NCBI RefSeq assembly: GCF_004027225.2 | Contig: NC_044284.2 | Location: 40,162,420 to 40,226,419, forward strand | DNA from: Strigops habroptila | Taxonomy: Eukaryota > Chordata > Aves > Psittaciformes > Psittacidae | Length of the DNA: 64,000 nt | Direction: 5' to 3' | In this document: one piece after another, positions 36,201-49,801 of the stretch | How positions within the stretch are numbered: the stretch's first letter is position 1 | Layout: each line of letters opens with the position of its first letter | The notes under the pieces: generated by a model | What the model saw: the letters and a program-made list of their open reading frames with translations, nothing else | The model's database searches: none | What the model was told of the DNA's origin: nothing | Made by a program: the position numbers and the translations under genes

Positions 36201-39200
36201 GACACACACAGGGCACATACACAGTATGCATTTGTCTGGATAAAGAGACAGAGACAATGGGGCTTGGCATGTATCACATTCATTACTTCATTAACTTTGA
36301 TTTGTAGTTAGATGGGCTCAAATTCCCCACTCATACGTTATCCAAAATTAACACAAAAACCCCAGCCCAGCTGAGAACACAACTGTCTGCATCATAAATG
36401 CCCTTCAAATTTGGTCACAAAGAAAAACAATGGAAATTTAAAAAATCTGTAATAAAATGTGTCTTCATAGGTCTCCTCCCGACTCCAGACTAGATAATTC
36501 CCAGGTTCACAATGAACAGCTAAAGCCAAAGACTTAGTGATTGTGGTGGGTTTGAGGAGGAGACTGTCCTTGTCTCCACTTCCATGCTCAGACAGCTCTG
36601 CTCTCGGGGGAAAAACAAGGAGTCTTATGACAGGAAGAAGGATGGTTGCAGAGGGTGACCAACAGACATGGAGAGGGTCAGAGTTTGCATTCAAGGATAT
36701 GCTGGGAAAGCAGTGGCCAAATTGCATCCCTTCACCCTGCAACCATAATTTAGCCAAACATTTAGCCAAAAGAAATCTCTAAAGCAGTATTTTTCTTATA
36801 CAAACATCTGAGCATCAGCAGAGTGAATTTTCACTGTGTGGGTCTTTGCTTACTTTTGGCAAGGTAAATAGATATATTATTGAGTTCTGAAACAAAGAAA
36901 ACTCCCAAGCTCCCAGTGCAGGCTGCTGCCTGCTCCAACACTAAAGAAAAATTCCACAAGCTGCTAACTCCTGTTTTACTTCATCTTTGCATGCATTTCC
37001 CAACAATTTAAATTTCTCCTTTTGCATTGTCAAGCGAAGCAACAGAAAGTTGAAAACAGAAAGCTGACAGTGAGATGAATCCTTTTGTACTAAATAAGGA
37101 CGTTTTTATTTCACTTCCAGCTCATCTTCTCTCCTCTTTTTTTACTCCTGCTGACCCAAATTTATCTTTTCAAATGCTGGAGCTAACATGAAAGTTGTGA
37201 AGCAAAGCACGCACAGAAGCACTATTAACCTCCTATTTTAATCAAGGATATTTCACTCTAAATAAGTCAAGACATCCCCCAAGCACATACTCCGCAGACT
37301 AGACTGGCTTGCTGTTATTTGGTGGTTGGAAGAGACGTGGCCAGAGCAGTCTTTGTAGAAGGCCTTTCCTGGAAGAGAAAGGCAACCAGGTCTTAACTAA
37401 TCAACCTAGAAACTAGGAAGACAAAAAATCATGTATGCCTGATTTACACTGGGAGACTTGGTTAGCTGAGCCTCTGCCAGCACCGATAGTGAGAAGGGAT
37501 GCAGCAGCTTCTCCTCCTCCTGCAGGAACTAATTTATGTGCTATCTGCAGATTACAGGTAAAAGGAACTTTTTTATTTATTTAATGGATCTGAACCAATC
37601 TTTCTTCCCAGTATATGCAGCACTGCTTATCTTCCCTCCAGTATCTCTCATTATTATAAATAAATGGGAAACAACGCACTGTCTCATCTGCCAGCTCCCC
37701 AGGCTGCCCTAGCTATACCTCTCTGCTTAACTTAATATTCACTTCAGACATACTAAAGTAAAACTAGAAAATCCAGTACTGCACCAAACAGCTCACTTCT
37801 CTCCAGATTTAGCAACTACATAAGAGTTTCAGAAGTGATTATGATATACAATAACATATAAGAGATGTAATTGTTTGAAGCAGCTCTTCCCTCACAGAAT
37901 TCAAAACACCTTGTGCAAGAGTGAACTCCATTCAGCTGCACAACCCCAAATTTAATAGTATCTTTTCTGTCTGAAAGGTACTCATTAAATATCTAAACAT
38001 AACTTTCCTTCCACACTGGCTTTCTCTTCCTTAGAAAGGGCTGATTATTATAATTCTGTGTGTACCCTATATAAAATAATTACATATCCTAATTACACAT
38101 CCAGGTAGTTTCAATTCAGACACTAGATTGCTTTCAAATGAATGGCCATTTTCACTCCATGCACATAACTAGCTCATCTACCATTAGCTGGAATTAGATA
38201 GAACATCACCAAAATTAAGTCTATTTAAATAGGTTAAAAGGATACAAATCAATGTTGCTGTTGGAAAACCTGTTTTTACAAGGACTGACATAAAAGCCTT
38301 AATTCTTGCTTTACTAACATGCAACACAATTGGCATTAAGCTGGTCACAAGTTACTGGGTTTCAAAATGCTTTGGGGTTTTATTACTGATAACAGAAGGG
38401 CAGAAAGCATATGAAAACCTTGAGAACAGTTGCCCAAAGCCAAGCATTAACTACATTAATGCAGAGTCCTACATAAAGCTTTTGCAGAGAAAGCCACCTG
38501 TGCACAAATGCTTCTATTTCTATTTCACCCAGAGGTTAAATTATCTGATCAAAATCTTGTGCAGGAAAGAAAAAAAGTCAGTTCATATTTTTTTTTTTTT
38601 AACTTGATTTAGACTCTGTAAAACATTAAATCCTGCCATTAAAATTGCTTAATTAGGAGCTTTAGAGCAAAAGGTTGATGTAGCTCATGAGCTGCGACTA
38701 CTGAATAGCGATGGCCTGGCAAGACTTGCAGTAGATGCACTGAAAAACAGGGAGAAAAGCAAAACAAAACTACACTATTGTGAGAATGGAAAAAGAGAGA
38801 AAAAAGAATCAATAATATTATGAGGTTACTTTGACTGTAATTGAAGCAGTGCCACTTTTTAGAGGGAATGAGATTATAAACCCACCTTCAAACAGCAGTG
38901 ATAGTAGACCACTCAGTAGCAAAGGTTTCAAATACCCTCAGTGTGAGAATTCTGCTGCTGTACTGAAGCTGACTTCAAGGGTGGTGGTTAGCTCAATGAC
39001 AACGGCTTTCCAAAACCTACTTCACTCTCTCTCACTTTGCTCTTGCTGGTTTGAAACCAGAGTCCTCCTGTAGCAGTAAGTTTTGAGAAACGTAACATTA
39101 CCCCTGCAGCTCCTATCTTAAATGACTCCCTTCATCTGCTTCATAAAACACTGAATACTGCCCCACTTACTGAGCTTAGCTCAGAGCATTCAGACCTCAT

Positions 39201-39370
39201 CTCACTGGCACTTTGTGCCAATCAGAGACTTCAGCAGATGGCACTTCAAAAAAGAAGACAGCAAAGGCTGCTCACGTAGGAGACACTGATTCAGAAGACC
39301 AGCTTTAGTTGGAGCCTGAGATCAGGCAATAGATGTTGGCTCAGACAAAATTTGCCTGGATCCTCTAACA

Positions 39371-39622
39371 GAATCATGGAATCATTTAGGTTGGAAAAGA
39401 CCTTTAAGATCAGAGTCCAAGCGTCAACCTAGCACTGCCAAGTCCATCACCAAACCATGTCCCTAACAACCACATCTACATGTCTTTTATACCCCAAAGG
39501 TTGTCAAGCACTGGAATGGTCTGCCTAGGGAAGTGGTGGAGTCACCACTTCCCTAGGCAGACCATTCCAGTGCTTGACAACCTTTTTGGTGAAAAAAATT
39601 TTCCTAATATCCAATCTTTTTC
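39371..39622 (-). mobile_element. CR1 LINE 3' end, rearranged by an internal inversion-duplication
   Basis: From GAATCATGGAATCATTTAGGT onward the sequence reads as the reverse complement of a CR1 3' end. Landmarks are AGACCTTTAAGATCA, CAACCTAGCACTGCCAAGTC, CATGTCCCTAA and CCTAATATCCAATC. In the middle, a short stretch expected between the 'ACCCC' and 'CACCAC' landmarks is replaced by a copy of the adjacent CR1 sequence in opposite orientation. This creates the 43-bp perfect inverted repeat annotated separately. Confidence 0.9.
39496..39585. repeat. Perfect 43-bp inverted repeat with a 4-nt spacer
   Basis: Arms 39496-39538 and 39543-39585 are exact reverse complements; the spacer is GAGT. The match resumes partly outside the arms after two mismatches. 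The right arm and beyond follow the CR1 copy's minus orientation, whereas the left arm reads as plus-strand CR1. Confidence 0.97.
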
Positions 39623-40102
39623 TCTCTCCACCCCAGTACAAGGGTAATCCCGAGTATCACCCCAATACAAATAATTTGCTATTAAGTTGCCCTGTTCAGA
39701 ACACAAAGGGCCACGTAATACATACTGCTGTACTTCAGCTTGTATCTTGTAATATTACGGTTCAGTGGGGAGTTGGGCATGGAGTCAGGAACGAAGTCCA
39801 GGTTCCAGGTGAATTCCTGACTTAGGTTCATCTGTTATAAAACTCATACTTGAATAAAGAATAGATGGTTACTAAGGCAGCAGGGTCCCAAGAGGACAGA
39901 AACATCCACTTATAAGTTTAACAACAGCTGCAGAGAGACTGCTTTGCATCCCCAGCTCACCGTGTGTATGATAGCAATAGAAACTGTGATTGCATTGGGA
40001 TGCTCTTATATTTTTAAAGCCTAGGAAACAACATGAGCCTGCTTGGACCTCTGCCTGCACCAGCTATGAACTGCAATCCACTGTCTCACATTGTCTCCAT
40101 TA

Positions 40103-40298
40103 TTCTTCACAGAGAGGGTAAGCAGGCACTGGAACAGGCTTCCCAGGAAAGTGGTGGAATAACCATACCTGGAAGCGTTCAGAAACCACGTAGATGGGGC
40201 CCTCAGTGATATGGTTTAGTGGTGGTCTTGGCAGTCCTGGGGTAATGGCTGGACTTAATGATCTTAAAAGTCTTTTCCAATCTCGTTGATTCTATGAT
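40103..40298 (+). mobile_element. CR1 LINE 3' end
   Basis: A 5'-truncated CR1 copy beginning TTCTTCACAGAGAGGGTAAG. It passes through GCACTGGAACAGGCTTCCCAG and GTGGTGGAATAACCAT, and ends TCTTTTCCAATCTCGTTGATTCTATGAT. It looks like the same subfamily as the minus-strand copy at 39371, and the two have their 5' ends facing each other about 480 bp apart. Confidence 0.9.
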
Positions 40299-42546
40299 CT
40301 CTACAGCTGCACCATCAGGATCAGCTACTGAAACTGTAACGTCAGTAGCACTCAAGAGTTAAGTTGACCACTATGTCATTCATTTGATCGAGGACAGAGA
40401 TGACTCTAATAAGGAATACCTCAGTCCTATCTACAGCACACTGTCTACTTTTCTTGGCATTAGAAAAGACACACTGGTAAGCAAATATCAGCTGTAGAAG
40501 TCTGAAAGAGTAAATGCTGTCTTCATTCAAGAAACATGGATGACTGATCTGCCTTTGCTTCAAAAAAAACATCAACCAATTTTTTGTGATTATGTGGGGA
40601 AGAGGGGGAGGGAAGCCTCACCTTGCAGAAGGAGATAGAAACCGAGTGCAAATGTAAACTTAAAACCAACAAAGAAGAAAAACCCAATCCACCTACATTT
40701 CTTGGAGAAGCTATTCTTAAAATAGAAGCTAGAATGATATCAGAGTGCTGCAGTACCACAGGGGACCTGAACTTCCAGAGCTGAACAAAAGCGATACCCT
40801 CTGTTTCCAGCGGCGGCACAGTCAGCTGCTCTGCATCTAGGAATGGAAGAGTTAACATAGGTGCTGATGTACCAGCCACCTGCTGTGTGCCACCTTGAGC
40901 CCTGAAACAGCAAAATAAATGGGGCAATACAATTTTTTCTATGCAATCACACTAGATGGGAGGAGCACAGTGAAGAGAGGTCAGGGTTATCAGGGAATCG
41001 CTTGGCTTTCTTCACCCCTGCCCACACTTGACTGCAGCAGCAGTGCGGTCCAGCAAGCAACTGCTCTCACTGGGAGAAAGCACAAAGGGAGTCCTGCAAC
41101 CAGGGAAACAGCAGTAAGGAAAGAACATTTACTAATATTTTTCTTCTTCCACAGAAAACTCAAAATTAAACACTTTCTCCTAAAGCCTGTCATTTGCATA
41201 ATCACATTATCAAGATGGTCTTTCACATGGACTGAAGTGTCAACACACTGAGATTTCAATATAATGCATGAATAATAGAGTATGCTTTTTTCCCCTCCAC
41301 AAAGTTCTCTGCAGTTGGACTCCAACGACTGTGAGAGGGAGTAAAATATTGTTAGTCACCTGAGTATTTTTTAATTAATTCTCCTAAGCCACAGAAAAAA
41401 TAGAGCCCAAAATGAGCATTTGAGGAGATACGGGTATGAAAGTATATGAGCATGTTCAGCACAAAGGAGCACACATACTGAACTTGTGACATCTTTTATC
41501 AGCAAGGCAGAAGTTATTCTGCATATGTAAGTAGCTTTCAAGCAGCATATTAAAAAAAATATATACAGTGTGTTGGTATACATAAGTAATGTGCTAAAAT
41601 TTGGGGGGGAGGGAAATCAAGCATGTATAATGTATCTTTGTATATTCTGGGTTCCACTTGTTTTTAATGAAGACTTGAGACTTTCAAATGAGTAAGGGAG
41701 CAATAGACATGAAAAAGGTAGGATGGAAGAGAAATACATTTACTACCTAAAGAAAGTGCGAAGCAGCAAAGTAAAAAAAGTCAAAGAAAATTTCTTGTTT
41801 AAAGCATTGCCAATGGTCAGAGAGCAGAGGGCATGTCAAGAGGAGTGGAAAGCCATCACACAGACATGAGCTTCACAGCATGCATGCCACGGGGCTTAGA
41901 CAGCTTCCACAGGCGGAAGGAAAATCTTTGAAGATTTTCAGGAGGGGAGAAAAACCAGTAGAATAAACCTGTTAAAAGTCACATCTTGCTTTTTTTAAAA
42001 GCTGATCATTCTCAGCCTCCCACAAACTGCTGTGCATTTCAATCATCAGAGAGAAGACGAAGACCACCATGTTTCCAGGATGAAGCAGTAGCATGGTACT
42101 GCACTGGAGAATAACTTGCAAGAAAACTAGTTTGGGAGATGCTGTACACTAATGCTATAGGCCAACCCTGGTCTAGGAAAGAAAGGATGAATTAGAAAAC
42201 AGCAGATGCCCTCCCTGAAAATACTGTGGTTGGAGATACTCACACTGCTACCTGTGCCACAGCTGATATCAGAGGCAGGAAAGGGACAGCTTGGGTCTGA
42301 TCACTCCAGGCAGGCATTTATCTCAAAAGCTTTAGATTACTACCTAGGTGTATCTTAACCACCATCTGAACAACTAGTTGGGGATGCTGCAAAAAATAAC
42401 ACAACACTGAGTTGAAAGCGGAAGTTAAAATTCTCACTGATTTTGAGACTTCAAAATTTCAGCAGAAAGCAGAACAACAAAAACAAGTCTTTCACTTGCT
42501 TCCCTACCTAAATTCCACTGAAATTCACATTTCAAGTTTTACGAGA

Positions 42547-43000
42547 TATCACAGAATGGTTTGGGTTGGAAGGGACCTTAAAGGTCACGTAGTTCCAACC
42601 CCCCTGCCACAGGCAGGGACACCTTCCACTAGACCAGGTTGCTTGAAGCCTCATCCAACCTGGCCTTGAACACTGCCAGGGATAGGGCAGCCACAGCTTC
42701 TCTGGGCAACCCATGCCAGGGCCTCACCACCTCACAGTGAAGAATTTCTTTCTAATGTCTAATCTAAATCTACCTTCTTTCAGTTTAAAGCCATTGCCCC
42801 TTGTCCTATCACTACATGCCCTTGTAAAAAGTCCCTTTCCAGACTTCTTGTAGGCCCTCTTTTGTCACTGGAAGCTGCTTTAAAGGTCTCCCCTGAGCCT
42901 TCTCTTCTCCAGGCTGAACAAGTGCAACTCTCTCAGCCTGTCTTCATAGGAGATGTGCTCCAACTCTCTGAGCATCTTTGTGGCCCTCCTCTGGACTCAC
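42547..43000 (-). mobile_element. CR1 LINE, about 450-bp 3' end
   Basis: The longest CR1 copy here. It begins at its 3' end with ATCACAGAATGGTTTGGGTTG and proceeds through CAGGCAGGGACACCTTCCAC, CAACCTGGCCTTGAACACTG and CCCCTTGTCCTATCACTAC to GGCCCTCCTCTGGACTC near 43000. Low divergence suggests a comparatively young insertion. It is antisense to the plus strand and thus in the same sense as COP1. Confidence 0.95.
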
Positions 43001-45842
43001 TTGAGTGGGGCCTCAACACAACTGGGAAATATAGTTAAGAGTCTACAAGTTACTTAAGAATGACACTGAATAAGCATTTGGTTATTTGGGAATGACAAAG
43101 GAGGTTTCATCTTTAATTTTCCTAAGTCGTCCAAATTAATTAGTGCTTTAAAATGGCAATGAATCACTTCCTGAAATAATTTGTATTGGCTAAATTAATT
43201 GCAGTGAAGGAAGCCAATTTGCTGATTGTAAATTATCAGAGCCTCTGACTAGCTCCTGTGTACATTGTGTACCATTTATTAGGCTACTGGGAAACAAAGG
43301 ACGGCTACTTATCATCAGTGAACAAGATTATAGCCCTATTAAGTGACCAGCTTATTGTGGTACAACTATAGGTTTCTATTTAAAGAGTTCAAGCCAGACC
43401 TCATTAAGAAATCAAGCTGAATGTTCAGAGGAAAGGAAAAACAAACAGAAGAAAAGCTTGTTTTCTGAAGAGATGCACTAAAAAACCTATTTGAATATTT
43501 TCATCCTCTTAGGTTAACGAAGAGAAGTTCAGAGATGCAAGACTAATTATGAAGATACTTCCATCATATGACAGTGCCTAAAGGCAACCTGAAGCCTGGA
43601 GTCCCAGAGCCTGCTTCTCTCACTCACGGCTAGATGATTGTTTCAAGACTCCCCTAAATTAAAATGACTTTTGAAAAGCAATGACGAGGTGAGAAAACAC
43701 ATACATGGGTTACTGCCCTTCTCCGTCAGGCCAAGAAGATGCTTTCACAGCACTCCCGTGCTGCTGCTCTGAGAGCCTTCCTCCAAGCTCCAGGAGACCT
43801 CTGCATTGATCCAGCACGTACCACCACCCACCCACTGCAGCAAGATGACTTCATTGAAGTCTGCAGCACTGTTCTCGATGGATTTCCCTTCTTTACCCCT
43901 CCAGAAATTAAAAAAAAAACCCCAACATGTACATAAAGCTTTACCTAAGCTAATTTGCATGGCATTCTCTTGCTTTTATCTGCATCTCCTCAGTGGTATC
44001 AAAGCCTTGACATTTCTGCTTGAGAAATCCTTCCCTGGCTAACCTGCTTATCAGCAGTAATGAATACTCATGCAAACAGGTAGAAAATTAAATGGCTTCT
44101 TTACAGTGATTATGATAGATTGAGTTGTGCTTAATCTACATAATCAAATTGCTTCTGTGTTCAGCAGTTATACCTTTTTGCTGCCCTGGGAGCAGGTTCA
44201 GCCTTGGTTCCTCTTTTGACAGCTTCTTTCTGAGAAACACTAACCATGACTGGGAAAGGGGCTACTTGAAATGCAATTATTTAACATAATTTAACATCTT
44301 GAACTCTGCAATATGGCAAAGCAGGTCCAAACAAAAGGTGTCCCCTTTAGGGAAGGAGAAAAGTTCATGTAGGACACAAGAGAAAAACAAAGCACAAACC
44401 AATCTCCTCCAGCTACTATCCATGTACCTAGACATAACTGGAGTGACCCTCCATAGACCCTCCAGATAGATAAAACATTCCTACTCAACTAGTTGCAGTC
44501 AGCTACTACCAGTACTATAATTTCCCTTCCCTATGCAAGAGCATCATCTGCTTACAAGCTAATGAAATAGAATAATGTATTTTCCGATCTTCATCAAGAC
44601 CAGATTCACATTTCAATCAAGCTGGCTAACTCTTGTCAAGGTGCCAGAAACAAAGGATGGCACAGCTATATAATAAAATCCTTGACTGGGGAAATAAAAG
44701 GATTTGGTTCAGGGAAGGTTCTGAAATGCACCTCTGGGTGTAACTCTCATTTATCAGGTCACTTAGGCCAAAAGTGTCCTGAAGCTTTCTCTACTTTTAG
44801 ATATTGATCCATTTCACAGAATAAAATGAGAAGTGAGAATTGGTTTTCCACACAAACTATAAATAAGTGCTATTTAAAAATATATTAAACAGCCTATTTA
44901 CATTTGTCCAAAACACAGCATTGAAAGCAGCAGAGCAAAGGTTTGCTTCTGGATGTACTTGCTAGGTTTTTTGTTTGCCTGGGCTTTTCTGTCCCAATAA
45001 GTCTAACAAAATTATTAGTCTACAAGCTAAGTAATGTTTAGAAATAAGCACTAAGAGCTGAAAACTGGGTAATCCTGATGCAAAATGCTAATAAGCACTT
45101 ACAGGTAACAATTTCTCTCTATTCTTATGGCTTTGACACAGGTGGAAAGACGGCACTGGCTGGACCTCTGTGGTTGGAAGAGTGACAGCTCTAGAAAAAA
45201 GGTCCCTTTGTAAGCAAAGGAAAGCCAACACAAAGGTGGAGGAGAGCAGGGGGAGGGAGGAAAATGGGTTCTGGAAAGGGCTGCTGGCACAGCTTGACTT
45301 TGGCTCAGGAGGAAATAAAAGCTTGAATTATATAAAAATAGATTTAAGAAAGAATCAATGACATTTCATCTGAAAGTTTTAGTTAAGTTTTAATTAGGAT
45401 CCAAGATTTTGCACTTAAGTGCATGAAGCGGAGTACATGTACTCATGCTTCCCAAGATAACTGACAGATCTGAAACTTACTCATCTCATCTCAAAAGGTT
45501 AATTAAAGAATGATCCTTGAAAGCAACACTGTAGGGAAACCAAGCCGAGTTTGCTCCACTGGGGAGCCTGAAGGAAAAGCTGGCACACAGTGCCTGCATC
45601 TACCCCCTCAGAAACACCTCAGGTAGCAAACTGAATCTACAACCCAGTGACCACAGCATGGAGACAAGTAACACAGCTTTGAACCAGCCCAGCAAGGCAC
45701 AGAGAACAAACAGCATGCCCACACCAGTATAAAGCAGCTCTGGGGCAGGTTTGCCAGCCCGCGCTGGGCTCTGCACGGCTGCTAGGCTGGAACTGCTTCA
45801 ACACACACATCCTTTAGCAGAGCAGGCATGATCACCACCAGT

Positions 45843-45965
45843 GGGGAAAGGTAGGTGTGGTAACTCTTATAATTAGGAAACTAAGGCAGAGTGACTCATC
45901 CAGGATCAAAGTCTGCAATTAAGCCAGAAATAGGCTGTGGGTTCCCCGATTCCCACAGATGACGA
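45843..45965 (+). mobile_element. Ancient L3/L2-like LINE fragment
   Basis: AGGAAACTAAGGCAGAGTGACTCATCCAGGATCAAAGTC and the following AAGCCAGAAATAGG pattern correspond in order to the conserved tail of old L3/L2-type elements (...ggaaactgaggca...gacttgcccaaggtcac...). It is strongly diverged. Confidence 0.5.
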
Positions 45966-47429
45966 CAACACTGCGAGGCAAAGGCCTTCCCTAGTTCATC
46001 TGAGCATCATGAAAAAACCTGCCAGCTTTTAGGGAAGCCTGTATATACGAAGCTCATTTGAAAAAAAATCTCATGCCAAATTTAAGAAACGTTATCAAAA
46101 TGGAGACTAGAAGAGTTTCATCATTCAAGCAAGACTTTGTGGACATAAGTGACGTTTGGCTGTGCAGTAATTTAATTTCCTAAGAACATGAGCAAAGTAT
46201 CAATTAGGTCAGAGAGGACCGATGTACTGGTATGAGAGGGAAGAGAAATGTGTTGTTTTATCAGTGAAGAGTACTTCTCATCTCGGGGGGACTGAAGATA
46301 TGGTGCAAGGAAGCATTAGGGCCTCTTGGCAAAAGCAAGTAAGGCTGCTCACTTAATATGTAAAGCAGGATGGCATACACCACAGGCAGAGGTAAAACAC
46401 AGAAGCAAAACACTTGGCCAGTGGCTTTCAGATCACAGGCAGCTTTTTGCTGCTTTCTTTACAAATGAGAGCCAGGTAGGGTGGCTGCCATGGGAGAAAC
46501 AGACTAATTTAGAAGAAGCCCAGGCAAAAGCAGAGGAACCATGGAAAAAAAGAAATTATCCAAATTGCGACAGATTCTGAATGCTGCTTAACGGAGTGAA
46601 GCCTGAATGTTATTTGGTGCAATCTTGATGGGCCTGATTTAACTATTACATTTTCACACAATATTTTTCATGCTGGTTATGAAGAACTGCCTGACAGCCC
46701 TTGATGATGGTTCAAAAGTTTCTGTCAGCTAAGCAGGTCTTTAGGACTAAAGCACATTAACTGGAGAAAAGACTGATACGGAGTGGATGCCAAGAGAAAT
46801 GATACCAGGGGTGAGACATCACTGTTAGTCTGTTGCCCACAGAAAAGCTGCTCAGGAGGTCAGTGGACAGGACAACGCAACACAGAACCACTTCAGTGAG
46901 AACAGTTCAGGGAAGGACATTTCTAGACACACAGGCTCCCACATCATGTTTTTATCCAGCAGAGAGATGAACTACACAACTTCCAGCAGCCACTCTTCAT
47001 CTGTGTATCCCTAATCCTCCTAAATCCCAAACAAGTTGGTGACTCTACATCACCAAGTGTCATGCCCACCATTCAAACCACAACAGCCCACTTTTTACTT
47101 TTAAATCCAAAGCTCAGTTTCAGACTCTCGGGTTTATTTCTGATTTAATTCAGAAACATCTATCTGAAGTGAGTTTATGCCAGTGACAAGTGAATCACGG
47201 TTGTGGGGGCAGTTTCTTCATATTGAAACAGACTGGTAGACGTTACCCATCCAAAATGCTATCTTTGTGAATACAACATCTCAGGACGTCAATTATGCAA
47301 TGTTCAACTTTAGCTACTTGGAAGACTTATTCAGGATGAGCTCCTTTCCTCCCCCTCCAACAAGCCCATTAAGTATCCGATCTGCAAACCCTTGCACATA
47401 CAAGAGAGTTACTTGCTCAAGGGTTTGTG

Positions 47430-47446
47430 TTTTTTTTTTTTTTTTT
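47430..47446. repeat. T17 homopolymer
   Basis: A run of 17 T on the plus strand, in intron sequence about 570 bp from the 48014-48174 exon. Confidence 0.9.
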
Positions 47447-47950
47447 CTTTCTTTGTGGCAAGGTTTTCAAGTGCACTACTGAATTTAAAAGCAGCATTTT
47501 TTCTCCAGAATAGCCCCATGCTGAAAGGCCACTCTCAAAAGCTGCGTCACGTCTGCCTGCGACATTAGCACACATGCTACATATATTAATTGTCACTGGA
47601 ACAGTTGTTGAGGTGACTGCAGCCTGGGCTTGCCTCTTTTAAATATCTCCTCATCTTTCAATGACCAAGCCCATATAGACACACTAACACTGAGATAAGG
47701 CTCCAAAGTATCTGCAGGTGCTGCTAATGCACCCACAAAAAACATTGCCAGAAATACAATTCTGCTTTTGGGATTTCAGATGCCAAGCAGAGAAATTCAA
47801 CCACCCAGGTGGAAGAGCTAAGAGCACAGTAGTCCCTGCTCCCCCAAAATCCCCCAGCGTTTCAGTCACCATGCAGATCTTCATGTTCTCATGTTAATCT
47901 GCAACACCTATAAACAGGAAAATACCAAGTGCAAACCCTCAGCAATGCTA

Positions 47951-49558
<1,608 letters not shown>

Positions 49559-49742
49559 TCAGCTTGAGCTTGGAAAGGTATCATGTTATTTTAGAAGCCT
49601 GTCAAAACGCACTACATGTTTGAATAAAACTTCCCCAAGTATTGCTCTTCATTCCTCCTATCAATTGCACACTCTTCCACTGAACTCTTTGGCCTTTGGG
49701 CTATCACTGACTCCTTCAGACCCTCAGAGATCTAGGACACAC

Positions 49743-49768
49743 TTTTTTTTTTTTTTTTTTGTTTGTTT

Positions 49769-49797
<29 letters not shown>
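49743..49797. repeat. Interrupted T-run, 55 bp
   Basis: T18, then three GTTT-type units, then T28 on the plus strand. In COP1 RNA this is a long A-rich run within an intron. Confidence 0.95.

Positions 49798-49801
<4 letters not shown>

Noticed and set aside
35759..36283. 174-codon minus-strand frame
   Set aside because: It is kept open by the G/T-only tract at 36071-36200, which encodes low-complexity Gly/Phe/Trp/Val.
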